DNA of 64,000 nucleotides from Ipomoea triloba (GCF_003576645.1 NC_044922.1:11433359-11497358); one strand, 5' to 3'; shown: positions 1 to 12,680, counted from the stretch's first letter. Program-made: numbers and translations. The notes: generated by a model not told the origin, from the sequence alone.

Positions 1-2187
1 TTACCATTAGTAATTCTAGTCTAGAATTGTATTACGAATAGGAACGTAGGAAAGAATATATATTTTATTAGGAATTCTATATTAATTTACAATTATATTA
101 GGGATAGGAATTGTATTACCATATTTTACAATATTACGCAAACCATAATATTATAGGTCTGTTTTGGGCGAGAAATTAAAACTGAGGAGCATTGCAGAGA
201 AATATATATATACTGAATTATTTCCATTAGTAATTCTAGTCTAGAATTGTATTACGAATAGGAACGTAGGAAAGAAAATATATTTTACTAAGGATTCTAT
301 ATTAGGTTCCAATTTTATGAGGGATAGGAATTGTATTACCATATTTTACAATATTACGCAAACCATAATATTATAGGTCTGTTTTGGGCGGGATGTTAAA
401 ACTGAGGATATTGTTTTTATTAATATTAATAGTATAGATTGCATTGTAGAGAAATATATATACTGAATTATTACCATTAGTAATTCTAGTCTAGAATTGT
501 ATTACAAATAGGAACGTAGGAAAGAATATATTTTATTAGGAATTCTATTTTAATTTACAATTGTATTAGGGATAGGAATTGTATTACCATATTTTACAAT
601 ATTACGCAAACCATAATATTATAGGTCTGTTTTGGGCGGGAAGTTAAAACTGAGGATATTGTTTTTATTAATAGTATAGATTGCATTGCAGAGAAATATA
701 TATACTGAATTATTACCATTAGTAATTCTAGTCTAGAATTGTATTACGAATAGGAACGTAGGGAAGAATATATTTTATTAGGAATTCTATTTTAATTTAC
801 AATTGTATTAGGGATAGGAATTGTATTACCATATTTTACAATATTACGCAAACCATAATATTATAGATCTGTTTTGGGGGGGAAGTTAAAACTGAGGATA
901 TTGTTTTTATTAATAGTATAGATTGCATTGCAGAGAAATATATATACTGAATTATTACCATTAGTAATTCTAGTCTAGAATTGTATTACGAATAGGAACG
1001 TAGGGAATAATATATTTTATTAGGAATTCTATTTTAATTTACAATTGTATTAGGGATAGGAATTGTATTACCATATTTTACAATATTACGCAAACCATAA
1101 TATTATAGGTCTGTTTTGGGCGGGAAGTTAAAACTGAGGATATTGTTTTTATTAATAGTATAGATTTATTAATAGTATAGAGTATAGATTGCATTGCAGA
1201 GAAATATATATACTGAATTATTACAATTAGTAATTCAAGTCTAGAATTGTATTACGAATAGGAACGTAGGAAAGAATATATTTTATTAGGAATTCTATTT
1301 TAATTTACAATTGTATTAGGGATAGGAACTGTATTACCATATTTTATAATATTACGCAAACCATAATATTATAGGTCTGTTTTGGGCGGGAAGTTAAAAC
1401 TGAGGATATTGTTTTTATTAATAGTATAGATTGCATTGCAGAGAAATATATATACTGAATTATTACCATTAGTAATTCAAGTCTAGAATTGTATTACGAA
1501 TAGGAACGTAGGGAATAATATATTTTATTAGGAATTCTATTTTAATTTACAATTGTATTAGGGATAGGAATTGTATTACCATATTTTACAATATTACGCA
1601 AACCATAATATTATAGGTCTGTTTTGGGCGGGAAGTTAAAACTGAGGATATTGTTTTTATTAATAGTATAGATTGCATTGCAGAGAAATATATATACTGA
1701 ATTATTACCATTAGTAATTCTAGTCTAGAATTGTATTACGAATAGGAACGTAGGAAAGAATATATATTAATAGGAATTCTATTTTAATTTACAATTGTAT
1801 TAGGGATAGGAATTGTATTATCATATTTTACAATATTACGCAAACCATAATATTGTAGGTCTGTTTTGGGCGGGAAGTTAAAACTGAGGATATTGTTTTT
1901 ATTAATAGTATAGATTTATTAATAGTATAGAGTATAGATTGCATTGCAGAGAAATATATATACTGAATTATTACCATTAGTAATTCTAGTCTAGAATTGT
2001 ATTACGAATAGGAACGTAGGGAATAATATATTTTATTAGGAATTCTATTTTAATTTACAATTGTATTAGGGATAGGAACTGTATTACCATATTGCAATAT
2101 TACGCAAACCATAATATTGTTGGTCTGTTTTGGGCGGGAAGTTAAAATTGAGGATATTGTTTTTATTAATAGTATAGATTATATGAT
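1..2187. repeat. Tandem array, nine ~242-bp units
   Basis: The phrase TTACCATTAGTAATTC recurs, with small changes, at about 1, 221, 471, 713, 955, 1221, 1463, 1705 and 1971. Spacings are therefore 220, 250, 242, 242, 266, 242, 242 and 266 bp. The 266-bp units carry an extra copy of a short TTTATTAATAGTATAGA segment, and the first unit lacks that segment. Units are highly similar. The array runs off the left edge, so its true length is unknown. No open reading frame crosses it. It abuts long-LTR sequence on the right, so it could be a satellite or an array amplified inside that LTR. Confidence 0.95.
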
Positions 2188-4892
2188 ATTTAAAGAGTTA
2201 TATGTACTAAAGAAACTATTATTTTTGGGAATGGTTGAGTATTGGAAATCATATGTGTTGGTGTTATGTCTATATATATATTCTTGAATATTGTTATAGA
2301 GTTCGGTGAGAACTCCTACCTTGAGAAATTATGTTTGAAAATCAAAGTTTATTGAAATTAGTGAAACTATAATTTTATTGGAGGATATGAGTTATATTTA
2401 CTTTTGAAGGATTATTGATTTTGGAGGAAAGTCATAATCTAGAGAAATATTACCTTGCATACTACTATATTTTAAATTTGAGAACGTATACTATTTTGGA
2501 AAGTATGGATATTGATGGGTGTTGGGTATTGACGATGGATTAATTGTTAAATATAGATGCTATTGGAGTAATGATGGATTAAGGGATGCTTATGGATTAT
2601 TCATGGGTAAATGAGAATGCTTATCGATTAGGGGTTAACGGTGATTATAGTTTAATTAATGATTAATTATTGATTATGGATTGATGATGATTTAATTGGT
2701 GATTAATGTTGATTAGTTGATGATGAATAGGTAGAGTAATGAATAGATTATGTTATTGATTCAATAATGATTTTGGGTGATTATGATTGGTAATTGAATT
2801 AACAGTGGACTAATGAAGATTATTACTAGTGATGTGATTATTGGCTATTAATTAATTAAGAATGGTTTGGTGATTTAAGATGGTTATAGATGGGTATATG
2901 GCTAATAATGATTATAATGGTGATTAGTTGATAATAATGGATAAATTGATTAATGATGATGGTTAGGACTATTGATTATTGATTGATTAATGGGATATTT
3001 ATGCATGACTATGAGATTATGTGAATGGGTTGATGTTGAATATTTTATAATTACGGACTAATTAAGTTAAAGAGGATGATAATAACTAAGATGGTGTTTA
3101 ATTATTAATGATGGTGGTGGAAGTGGAAGGATGGTGCTATGGTAGTTTAATAGTGAGGTGTGATTATGAGTAAGATGGTGAGGAGTTGATGAAGGATGGT
3201 GATCAATTGTTAATGCTGTGGATTTAAGGGAGATTAATAAGTAATGCTTGGACTAATTTTAGATGATGGTGTAAGGAGGAATGGATGAATATTAGTATTG
3301 ATATTAATACTAGTATTAGTAATAGTTGATAAGTGAGGTGTGATTAATTCACAGGTTCCCCGTTGACGTGGCTAGTCTAAGAGTTGAGCCTTAGATCGGA
3401 TAGAGTTTAGCTTGGGGTAAGTTTCTATGTCCGTTCAAACTACTTTGCCCTATATAAAATATGCTATTTATCTAATTTGTGTCCTTAAACTATCTTGAAA
3501 ATGTGTTATGTTTTCAAAGTGTGATAAATAGCAAAGTATGGCTATTTTAGTATTGACATGTGATTTACAAATCTATGAGTATGTGTATATTTATATCATG
3601 AATCTTATGGTAAATTATTTGAGTATGAAACTATATGGCTTTTGGAAGGTATAAACTATATTTATTGCGAGCGATATAAACTATATTATGATTGGAGGAT
3701 AAATCCTATGTTTGATGTAAACCCTATTTTGGAAATGTATATATGAATACATTATATATATACTCTATCTTGTTTTGGGAAGTGTACTTGAATAGCCTAC
3801 GGGCAATGGAAAATATCTATGAAAACTATTTTGGAAAGAATACTACTATCTTGGAGGAATTATATAATAATGTACCTATTTTGGAGAATATACTTATGTT
3901 ATAATCTATATGGAGGTTATCTATATTTTTATTATTGGAGGTTACGAGAATCTTGGGCTGCGGTCCAGATTATTATGAGCACTTAGGGCTGCGGTTCTAT
4001 TTGCTTTTGATATGAGAACCTAGGGCTGCGGTCCTATTGGTTATTGATTGGGTGGGTAACCTGGTAGCAAAAATCCTGGGTTACTAGGGCTAGTAACTAC
4101 CTTTGGGGCTTGGAATCCCCGGGGTGTGCGCACTTAGGTTTCTAGTTCCTGTTTCCATTTATATTGTATAGGTGTGAAGGTTCGGTAGTGGAGGTAAGCT
4201 CCATTCCTATCCTCCTATTTGTGATTCGAGTACCTCCATACTTATATTTTACTTATTGATTTAACTATAACTTAAGAATTGTTGGATACCTCCATTTGAG
4301 CAATATTATGCTATTTTGATATTTGAGAATAAGATTTGAGTTATCTATGACTATGAATACATGTTGAGAAGGATATGGTGAAAATCTATGTTTCGAAATG
4401 ACTATATGGTTGTGAATTCCTCCTTATATTTATATACATTCAAATCTATTTGGAAGGTGATTATTTGTAGAACTATGCCTTTAAAAGATATTGAGAAGTA
4501 TTGAGAAATGCTATTTTATACTCCGTACTTATTATCTTGAATGTGAGCGATGATGTTTTATAAAGGTATTATGATGTTTTAACCGTATGAAGTATTTTGC
4601 TAAGACCTATTACTTATATGAGCTTATTAAGATTTTGAGTAGAGTGTGTTTTATTCTTAACTATTTAAGTTATGTGTGAGAAAACGAGTATTTTGAAAAG
4701 ACCTATATTATGTATCTTTGGTGTGAGTTAAATTCTTTTACTGAATGGTTCCAAAACCTATTTACAATGCATATCTATTTTCAAAAGTATATACGTACTT
4801 ATTTTACGGGGCGGGGTAGAGCTTACTTAGCATTATATGCTAATCCTTTTACTTCTTGTTTTCCAAAACTTGTATGTTTTCAAGACCTGGTC
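2188..4892 (+). mobile_element. Outer long LTR of a Gypsy-like element, left segment
   Basis: From about 2500 to 4885 this matches 7030-9605 in order, and 3615-4200 is nearly identical to 8390-8925. It stops at GACCTGGTC, where a second LTR of the same family begins, and resumes at 9921 after a repeat of TGGTC. It has no protein-coding capacity. The 5' terminus (expected TGTAACACC-like) is not visible, so this copy is truncated or merges with the tandem array. The Ty3/Gypsy assignment is inferred from the inner copy's ends and size. Confidence 0.75.
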
Positions 4893-7800
4893 TGAAACAC
4901 CCCGTATTTTCCAAACATTATTATTTTAATATAATATTTCAAAAAGAGCTTATTTTCTTATTATAAGATATTTTAGTAAAATGTTACTAAATCTAATTAT
5001 TTTACCGAATGAGCTTATAAATAAAATATTTTAAACTTCTTATATCATATGGTTTGGTACAAACTATTTATATAGTTATTTATGTTTTTAAAAGCTTTAT
5101 TTAAGTGATAAATTTATTTATTAAAATTGTGACCCAAAAGTCTATCTGAGATGAAATGTGACTCTTATATTATTGTTTTGAACCTATGTTTGAACCCAAA
5201 CTAAATCTAAATCCAAATGATTTTAGTTCTTAAGCCTAATTAGCTCTTATTGAGCCCAATTATTTTTATTTGGCCCAAGCCCATAACAAATCTAAACCCT
5301 AGATATATATAAAGCTATGTACATTGGTTTCAAGCTAAATGTTCATCCAAAAATCCCCAAACCAGTAGCCCTAGTCTCCCTTCTGATTTCTCCATATCGC
5401 GTCTCTCTCTCTCGTTTAGCCTAGCAGATTCTGTTGGAAAATAGCACTAAAAATGGCATTTTAAGTGGCCATTTTGTGGTATAAATATATGTGGGTCCAC
5501 TTCCGATTTTGGGTCGGGTCAAAGTGGATTCGGGTTCTCGTTCTTAAACGAAGAGATCGATATATTATACGCTCAAAATGGATAATGGGTGAATGAGAAA
5601 TTGATTCTCAAAGTAGACCCATTTGAGATGGAATTCAAGTGTGGAAAAACTTAAGTAGCTTTGTCCCACATTGGTTTGAAATGAACCTTTGCACCACTAT
5701 ATATACAAGAGTCTTTTTATGACTAATTAACTTGTATAGCATAGATGCTCTCTCTCGCGCGCAGGGGGGGGGGGTGCAAATCAAATCCCAAAATGAGTTC
5801 GAAAGGCTTGAACTCATGTGCGCCGGCACCTGCGGGCACGAATGTCGTCCGAAAAAGCCTTGCGGGCATAAGTTATGCCATATTTTCGAACGAGTTTTCC
5901 ATCTCAGACCACATGAGATCGAACTGATCTCTCGTTCGAGACATCAAACGAACTGACCTCTCGAGAGGTAGTCCAATGTCTCGAACCAAGTCGCGTACGA
6001 GGACGATATCGCGCAGCCCGGTTCGGCGCGCGCGTTCGATGTCTCGCGGACCAATCTGATGTCTCGAGCATTGTCTCGTTGCAGTCCGATGTCTCGAAGC
6101 CAGCACTTCTCGACGTCTCGCGGCACGAATTATGTCTCGAACTCGATCTCTCTAAGGTACGCAGATGTGAACGATGTCTCGAACAGCGACTCTGGTGATC
6201 TCTCTAACTGCGACCGTTCACCTACTGGATCTGTTCAGAAATGACTCTTAATATTACGGAATTAATATGATTAATTTCAATCATTATTTCAGAGTTTATT
6301 TCTTGATTAAATGGATTAGTAGTGGGTGTAAATAGGCTGCTAGTGGGTGGAGGTTACGAATGGGAATTAAATGCCAGATTTAATGCTATGATCCCATCCT
6401 TCACTATATATTCGTTGGTAAGCAGTTGATTTGATACAAGCTACACAGAACACACCTACGAAACACTTTCTCCCTCAAAACTCTGCTTATCCTTCCTTCA
6501 AGCCATCTGCGTTCATCCCACGGTTTTAGTTCGCCGGGTCCAAGTTTGTGTGCTCAAACGGCGGATCGTAGCACGTTTTATCCTGGGAAACCTAGGCCGC
6601 AACGCTCTAGCACCCCGGGAGGCGGTAAATAAGGTTTTAAGGCTAGTGACAACACGACTCGTACTTCCAACCACCCTGAAGTCCATACAGCTCACCCGTC
6701 AACATTCAAGACCACTCAACTCAGCGTGGTACCTTCATCATTTGTAATTGTTTAATCCTACGTGGATTATAATTTCCTTGTAATTTGTTTTTTTTTGTTT
6801 TGTTTTCCAATTTCTTGTGTTTCCGATTGTCAGAGAGGGTTTTCTCTAACAGATTCGACCTAGCAAACCAGTAGCGCCCATGGCAGTGACCGGCGTCTTC
6901 CCTCCTCCGGCCTAGTCACGCAGCAACGACGAACCCGACGGCGTTGGGCAGTGGCGGCGGTAGTCGTGCGACCCCTCTCCTTCTCCCCTGTTTGTTCTTC
7001 TCAGCAAAACAATGGCAGTGGTGGATGGATGCCAATCATAAGGTAAAAATGGGTTAATAATGCTTAAATGATGATTATGGTTGGATGATGGGCGACGATA
7101 ACGTTGGTGCTGACGAATAGATGATTGGGTGATGTTAGGTTAGCTATTGTTGATTATTATTTTAGGTAAATGATGATTTGGATAATTAAAACAGTATTGT
7201 TGCTATTAATTATTAGTGATGCTGTCTATTAGTGATTATACTATGATTAAGGTTTAATTATGGATTAACAGTGATTAAAGGGTTATTAATGGATTATACT
7301 TGGATTAGCCGATTAGGAGGTAATTAGTGATTTAAAAATTATGGTTAATGGTTAATAAGCGTGATTAGTGCACTAATAATGTGATTATGATTAAGATGGT
7401 GATTATGAGCTCATGGTTATGAATTATAGTTAATGATGATGACTAAAGTTTAATTGGGTGCTTAGTGTTTGATGTTGTTGGGTTTATTACTTAATAATTG
7501 AGGGTTAAGGACTAATTATGGAGTAATTAGGATTAATGATCCTTATTGAGCTTAAGTATGGTGTGTATAGTGTAATAAGGTGAATTATTTTAAAGAATGG
7601 TGTTAGTTGATAAGAAGGATGGGTATGTGATGACTAAGTTGCTAATGATGATATGATGATATAATGATGGGTAGATGATGATGAGGATATAATGATTTAA
7701 TTATGAGATTTTTATGAATATTATTAATGAAGAATATTATAGTAAGGAGAATATGATCATTATAATAAAGGTTAATTACTAGTAATGGTTTGATGATGAC

Positions 7801-9920
7801 TAAGGGTTAATTGTGGATTAATAATTGTTGTTGGACTATGGATAGAACTAATGACTCAACTAAAAGTTATTAATGATTTTTGGATAATTATGGGTTATTA
7901 TTGGAGGCATGAGGATCATTGTTGATGGTGGAGAAAGGTGTTGAGATTATTGTTATTAAAAGATGATTAAAAGATTAGACAAAGGAAGTATTGGTGGGTT
8001 AATATAATGGTTATGAGAGTACTATGATGGAATGAGTTATAGCATGGCTATTAATATTAATATTAATAGTTAATGAATAAAGAATTGATATTAAAGATTG
8101 GAATAATTCACAGGTTACCTGTTATGGACTAACTGATGAGTTGAGCCTAGATTGGATGCTTGCTTTTGAAGCTTAGCTTAAGGTAAGTTTCTATGTTCGT
8201 CAAAACTACTTTCCCCCATTAAATGTGCTATTTATCTTATTTGTGTCCTTAAACTATTTTGGAAATGTGTTTGGGTTTAAAAGTGTGATAAATAGAAAAT
8301 GAGTATATTTCGGTGTCACCTTATGATTTACAAAGTATGAATATGTGTATGGTTATATAGTGAGGACATTATGGTAAATTATTTGAGTATGAAACTATAT
8401 GGCTTTTGGAAGGTATAAACTATATTTATTGCGAGAGATATAAGCTATATTATGATTGGAGGATAAATCCTATGTTTGATGTAAACCCTATTTTGGAAAT
8501 GTATATATGAATACATTATATATATACTCTATCTTGTTTTCGGAAGTGTACTTGAATAGCCTACGGGCAATGGAAAATATCTATGAAAACTATTTTGGAA
8601 AGAATACTACTATCTTGGAGGAATTATATAATAATGTACCTATTTTGGAGAATATACTTATGTTATAATCTATATGGAGGTTATCTATATTTTTATTATT
8701 GGAGGTTACGAGAATCTTGGGCTGCGGTCCAGATTATTGTGAGCACTTAGGGCTGCGGTCCTATTGGTTATTGATTGGGTGGGTAACTTGGTAGTAAAAA
8801 TCCTGGGTTACTAGGGCTAGTAACTACCTTTGGGGCTTGGAATCCCCGGGGTGTGCGCACTTAGGTTTCTAGTTCCTGTTTCCATTTACATTGTATAGGT
8901 GTGAAGATTCGGTAGTGGAGGTAAGCTCTGTTCCTATCCTCCTATTGGTGATTTGAGTGCCTCCATACTTATGTTTTACTTGGTGATTTAAATATGAATT
9001 AAACAATTATTGGATACCTCCACTTATGTATTATTATGCTATGTTGATATTGAGAATGAGACTTGAGTTATCTATGGTTATGATTATATGTTGAGAAGGA
9101 TATTGAGAAAAGTCTATGTTTTGAAATGACTATATGGATGTGAATTCCTCCTTATACTTATATCTATTTTAACCTATTTGGAAAGTGATTATTTGGAGAG
9201 CTATGCTTTTAAAGGATATTGAGAAGTAGTGAGAAATGCTATATTATGAATACTCCGTACTTATATTCATTTTGAAAATGAGTGAATAATCTACAAACTA
9301 GCTATACCGTTTTGTAAGAGTAAACCTTATTGTTTTGGGGACTATATTACCTTATATTAAACCTATTATTCTCGTTGAGTAGTGTGTGTGGGGAAACTGT
9401 TTTGGGAAATATCTATACTACGGATCTTTGGTGTGAGTCAAACTATTTTACTGAATGGTTCCAAAACATATTTAAAAAGTGTATCTAATTTCAAAAGTAT
9501 ATATATGATATGTATTTATTTTATGGGGCGGGATAGAGCTTACTTAGCATTATATGCTAATTCTATTTGTTTGTGTTTTCCAACCCTTATTGTTTTCAGG
9601 ACTTGATAGAAGTAACTCATTTTGAGAGCGCGGCGTAGAGCTAGTTGTCATTGGAGTTATCTCTTGGTTTAAATGGTTTAGTTTAGAATCCAAATTGATG
9701 TATTATAGTTGATTTGTATTACGGATAGTGAGTTATTGTAATATGAATTGTAGTTAGAAAGCTTTGTAGCCTGTGCATTTGGGCTTAGTGGTGGTCCAAG
9801 CGTGGCATAACACCCCATTGGTTTGGAGTTTGAATTCGCTTCCGCATTTATATTCAGTCTTTTAGTAAGAAAACCCTTTATTTTGATTTATTTCTGGCTT
9901 TAGAATTTGGGGGTGTTACA
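4893..9920 (+). mobile_element. Inner long solo LTR, ~3.6 kb, split by another LTR
   Basis: It starts TGAAACACCCC and ends GGGGTGTTACA, which are near-perfect inverted ends of the TG...CA type. It is flanked by the 5-bp target duplication TGGTC (4888-4892 and 9921-9925). After removing the 5432-6851 insert and its duplicated GATTC, the length is about 3,603 bp. A TATA-like ATATATATAAAGC lies near 5303, so U3 would be ~0.45 kb and R-U5 very long. No gag, pol, primer-binding site or polypurine tract occurs inside, so this is a solo LTR left by LTR-LTR recombination. Long LTRs of this form occur in Tekay-like and Tat/Ogre-like Ty3/Gypsy elements; the lineage is not proven. Confidence 0.85.
5432..6851 (+). 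mobile_element. Solo LTR, 1,420 bp, Copia SIRE-like
   Basis: It starts TGTTGGAAAATAGC and ends TTTTCTCTAACA. It is flanked by the 5-bp duplication GATTC (5427-5431 and 6852-6856), and removing it restores continuous host-LTR sequence. A TATA-like ACTATATATTCG at about 6403, a GC-rich R-U5 block and a T-rich 3' part fit an LTR. The assignment to SIRE-type Copia rests on the TGTTGGAAAATAG start and overall LTR style and is less certain than the boundaries. Short open frames inside it have no recognisable product. Confidence 0.9.
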
Positions 9921-10242
9921 TGGTCTTGATAGAAGTGACTCGTGTTGAGAGCGTAACGTAGAGTTAGTTGCCGTGGAAGTGACTTTGGTATAATGGTTTA
10001 GTTAGAATCTGAAATTTTTGTATTATAGTTGAGTTGTAATTTGGATAGAGAATTGTTGGAATGTGGATTGTGGTTAGAAAGCTTTATAGCCTGTGCGTTT
10101 GGGCTTAGTGGTGGTCCAAGCGTGGCATAACACCCTATTGGTTTAGAGTTTGAATTCGCTTCCGCATTTATTTTCAATATGGTTAGTAAGAAAGAATTGC
10201 TTATTTATGTTTAACTATGTATTGGAAATTGGGGGTGTTACA
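9921..10242 (+). repeat. Outer long LTR, right remnant
   Basis: It begins with the second TGGTC duplication and continues TTGATAGAAGTGACTCG. It aligns with the last ~320 bp of the inner LTR (9602-9920), including GGCTTAGTGGTGGTCC and the terminal GGGGGTGTTACA. It is the displaced 3' end of the outer LTR. It stops exactly where minus-strand gag coding sequence starts, so the outer LTR probably inserted into that gag gene. Confidence 0.88.
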
Positions 10243-10955
10243 GTAGGTCTGTCACGTCATTCGGTCGCAGTCGCACCCGAATCGCCGGTTTCAATCCATT
10301 GAGAAAACGTCTCAGTTGAATGTGAGTCGCAAGTCCTGTGGTTTGAGCAATTCGAGTACGAAACCTAGCGATATACTCATCAACCGTGCCCATCTGACGA
10401 AGAGCCACAAGCTGCTCGAACAGTGGACCAAGTAGGTCTTCACCAAACTCTTCTAACAGGTCATGAGTAAACTGGAACTATGTTAGAGTAGGATTTTGCT
10501 GTTGTAGCCACCGGAGCCAATGTAGCGCTGGTCCTTGCATACTAATAAATTAAAGCTATCGGAACCTTCAGATCCTCCCGGGTGTGGTGTATGGCAAAGT
10601 ATTGTTCAACTCTGGCCAACCATCCAATCGGGTCTACACCATCAAAGGTAGGAAGTTCTAGTTTACCTGTAGGAAAGATAGTGTTGTCTGGTTGAGACCG
10701 GCATTCTGATGGCGGATTGGAACCCACTCTTGGAACGGATGGGGGAGTTGAATCTTCTATTGGGACTGCTATTGATGATTCACTGGCATCGTCGTGCCCT
10801 TTGCTTTGGAGGGAGAGAGCTAGGAGGTCAGAAATTTTAGCCATTTGACCATTCAAAGTGGCTAATTCAGCACGGATCACCTCTTGGTTCGTTTGTAATG
10901 TCTCCTGGTTCTTCTCTAACATCTCCATTCGATTCTCTATCCTTGTGGTCGTCAT
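10243..10955 (-). pseudogene. Ty3/Gypsy gag fragment, frameshifted
   Basis: Read on the minus strand from the ATG at 10955, the protein begins MTTTRIENRMEMLEKNQ, an N-terminal coiled coil. It reaches the gag-domain motif GWLARVEQYFAIHHT and loses frame near 10545. The next frame continues with GPALHWLRWLQQQ, then an internal stop, then FTHDLLEEFGEDL and RFLNGLKPAIRVRLRP, which are typical of the plant Retrotrans_gag domain. Capsid-nucleocapsid C-terminus, protease and reverse transcriptase are absent, because the long LTR interrupts the gene at 10242. It would form the virus-like particle core in an intact element. The frameshift and truncation make it non-functional. Confidence 0.85.
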
Positions 10956-10977
10956 TCAGCGGCAGGTCGGACCAATT

Positions 10978-11320
10978 TGTTAGAGAAAAGAACAAGGAGG
11001 GGTGTTTTATTGATTGAAATGGAGAAATAGGAAATCAGAAGACTTCCCCAACAAGAGTATTAGGCTCTTGCCCAGCTACTTAGAGCTAAAAGACTAATGG
11101 TAACAGATTCCATGCCTTACTCTCATCTAGACATTCTAATTTATAGTGCAGGAAATAAATAATTATAGAAAGGAGATGATTGTTGAGATGATTGCCCCCT
11201 AATTTATTTTGTCAAATCCCATGAGTTAAGCCTTCCTTGTTTATTCTGATTTGCCTAATTTCTATCTTTCCTTTTTCTGCGTGAATACACTATCCATTCT
11301 TTTGGGTGCGTATCAATACA
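10978..11320 (-). mobile_element. 5' LTR (343 bp) of the minus-strand Gypsy element
   Basis: On the minus strand it starts TGTATTGATACGC and ends TTTTCTCTAACA. It contains a TATA-like CACTATAAATTAG and a late AATAAA signal. It lies 22 bp upstream of the gag start codon. A primer-binding-site candidate (TGGTCCGACC) follows directly at about 10976-10967. No second LTR is seen in the window, so a target duplication cannot be checked. Confidence 0.65.
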
Positions 11321-11725
11321 TGCTTCTAGCTGCATCACAGTTTCTTGGTACATTTTATTTTTATTGTTTTGTAAAGGTGCAAATTTCTTCATGTCAATTT
11401 TTGGGGTTAACTTTCTAGGAACTGAATCGAGAAGAATCAGCTGGCTTGGGTGGGCCGAACTGTGAACTCTATATTCTTGATTCCAGAGGTGCTCTAGTGG
11501 AACAGAGAGCTGTGGTTTCTAGGGATAGGCTCATTCTTACTCATTGCCTTATCCTCTCTGTTTTGATTGTACGGGCAAGTAATCAACAAATAGCTGATTT
11601 ATAGTCGGAGATTTTCTACTGCAAGATTCTTTGTTTGTTTGTTTGTTTGTTTGTTTGTTTTTTGGCATGTTAATTCATCATATCATAAATAAATTTCACT
11701 TTAATATCTTGTTTTATATTTACAG
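11321..11725. other. Unassigned flank with a (GTTT)n run
   Basis: This holds an open stretch after a splice-acceptor-like TTTCTAG at about 11431, in the frame ...GLGGPNCELYILDSRG..., for which I recognise no family. It also holds a GTTT tetranucleotide run at about 11630-11660. It may be intron or flank of the SLOMO pseudogene. Confidence 0.35.
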
Positions 11726-12680
11726 TTGAGGACATGTGTCTTCGTTATCCAAATGCCACTGCAGTAAATGTTTATGGTGCAGGCGCACAGGCTATCCACT
11801 CACTTGCAATGAAAGCAATATATTCTTTAAGGTAATTAGTTCTTGATGCTTCATACTGCCCAAACATCTCTCTTGAGGTTAGGTTTAAGATCCATTCTTT
11901 GATTGTCACCTGATGTTATGTTAGGCTTCCACACTGACTTCTCATTTCTCCTTTCATAGTTTGTTAGGCTTACAACACTGAAAGTTCTTAAGCTTCACGG
12001 TTGTGAGGGAATAACTTCAGCTTCAATGGCTGCCATAGCTTTCAGCTATACATTAGGTTTGGCCCATTCTTCTCTTACTTCTGTTATCATCACTTATTAT
12101 GTGGTCTCTTAATAAGTAGTTTCATAACTTCTTTTTCTTTCTTACGAATTGTATAGTGAGAATTCACATATATTTGCAGGTTCTGGAGCTTGATAATTGT
12201 AACCTACTAACATCAGTTTCTTTGGATCTTGCTCGCCTACAGAACATAAGGCTTGTACATTGTCGCAAGTATGATACTCACGTGCTACTGTTAGGCGCTA
12301 TGAAAATTCTTTTTGAAGCCTTGAACATGGATACTTTTTAGGTGGTCATAATCTCTCTACTTTGTCCTTTTTTTTGGCAGATTTGCTTATTTGAATTTAC
12401 AAAGTGATATGCTCTCTTCTATTACTATTTCTAATTGTCCTTTGCTCCAGCGAATCAATATCACTTCGAATTGACTCAAGGTTAACCTAACATTTGCCAA
12501 GGTTTCGTTTCATTTGAATTTTTAACAAAAAAAAATCCCTGGAGCCATGAACTTCTGGAATAATTATTTTTAATAAATTAAATTAATTTTTTTTTTTTGC
12601 AGAAGCTGGTGCTGTAAAAGCAAGAATGCTTAACCACTTAACAACAAAAGCAAGATTGTACAGGATAGTTGAAGAGGTTA
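11726..12680 (+). pseudogene. SLOMO/FBL15-like F-box LRR pseudogene fragment
   Basis: Intron-containing remnants of the plant F-box/leucine-rich-repeat protein SLOW MOTION (FBL15), which in intact form is a substrate-binding subunit of an SCF ubiquitin ligase. Exon 11726-11831 reads EDMCLRYPNATAVNVYG. A piece at 11835-11878 reads VLDASYCPNISLE. Exon ~11965-12055 reads LKLHGCEGITSASMAAI. Exon ~12180-12268 reads VLELDNCNLLTSVSLDL and RLQNIRLVHCRK. Exon ~12380-12472 reads SITISNCPLLQRINITSN and then a TGA stop. A further degraded exon from ~12601 has an in-frame TAA. The exons between the first two pieces are missing (internal deletion), and the F-box and C-terminal repeats are absent. Introns remain, so this is a DNA-level duplicate, not a retrocopy. 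Confidence 0.85.

Noticed and set aside
1..2187. Regular repeats suggesting a CRISPR array
   Set aside because: Units are ~242 bp and similar along their full length, with no short repeat/unique spacer pattern, in a plant genome.
11431..11603. Additional upstream SLOMO exon
   Set aside because: The open frame after TTTCTAG does not match the F-box or early repeats of that protein.
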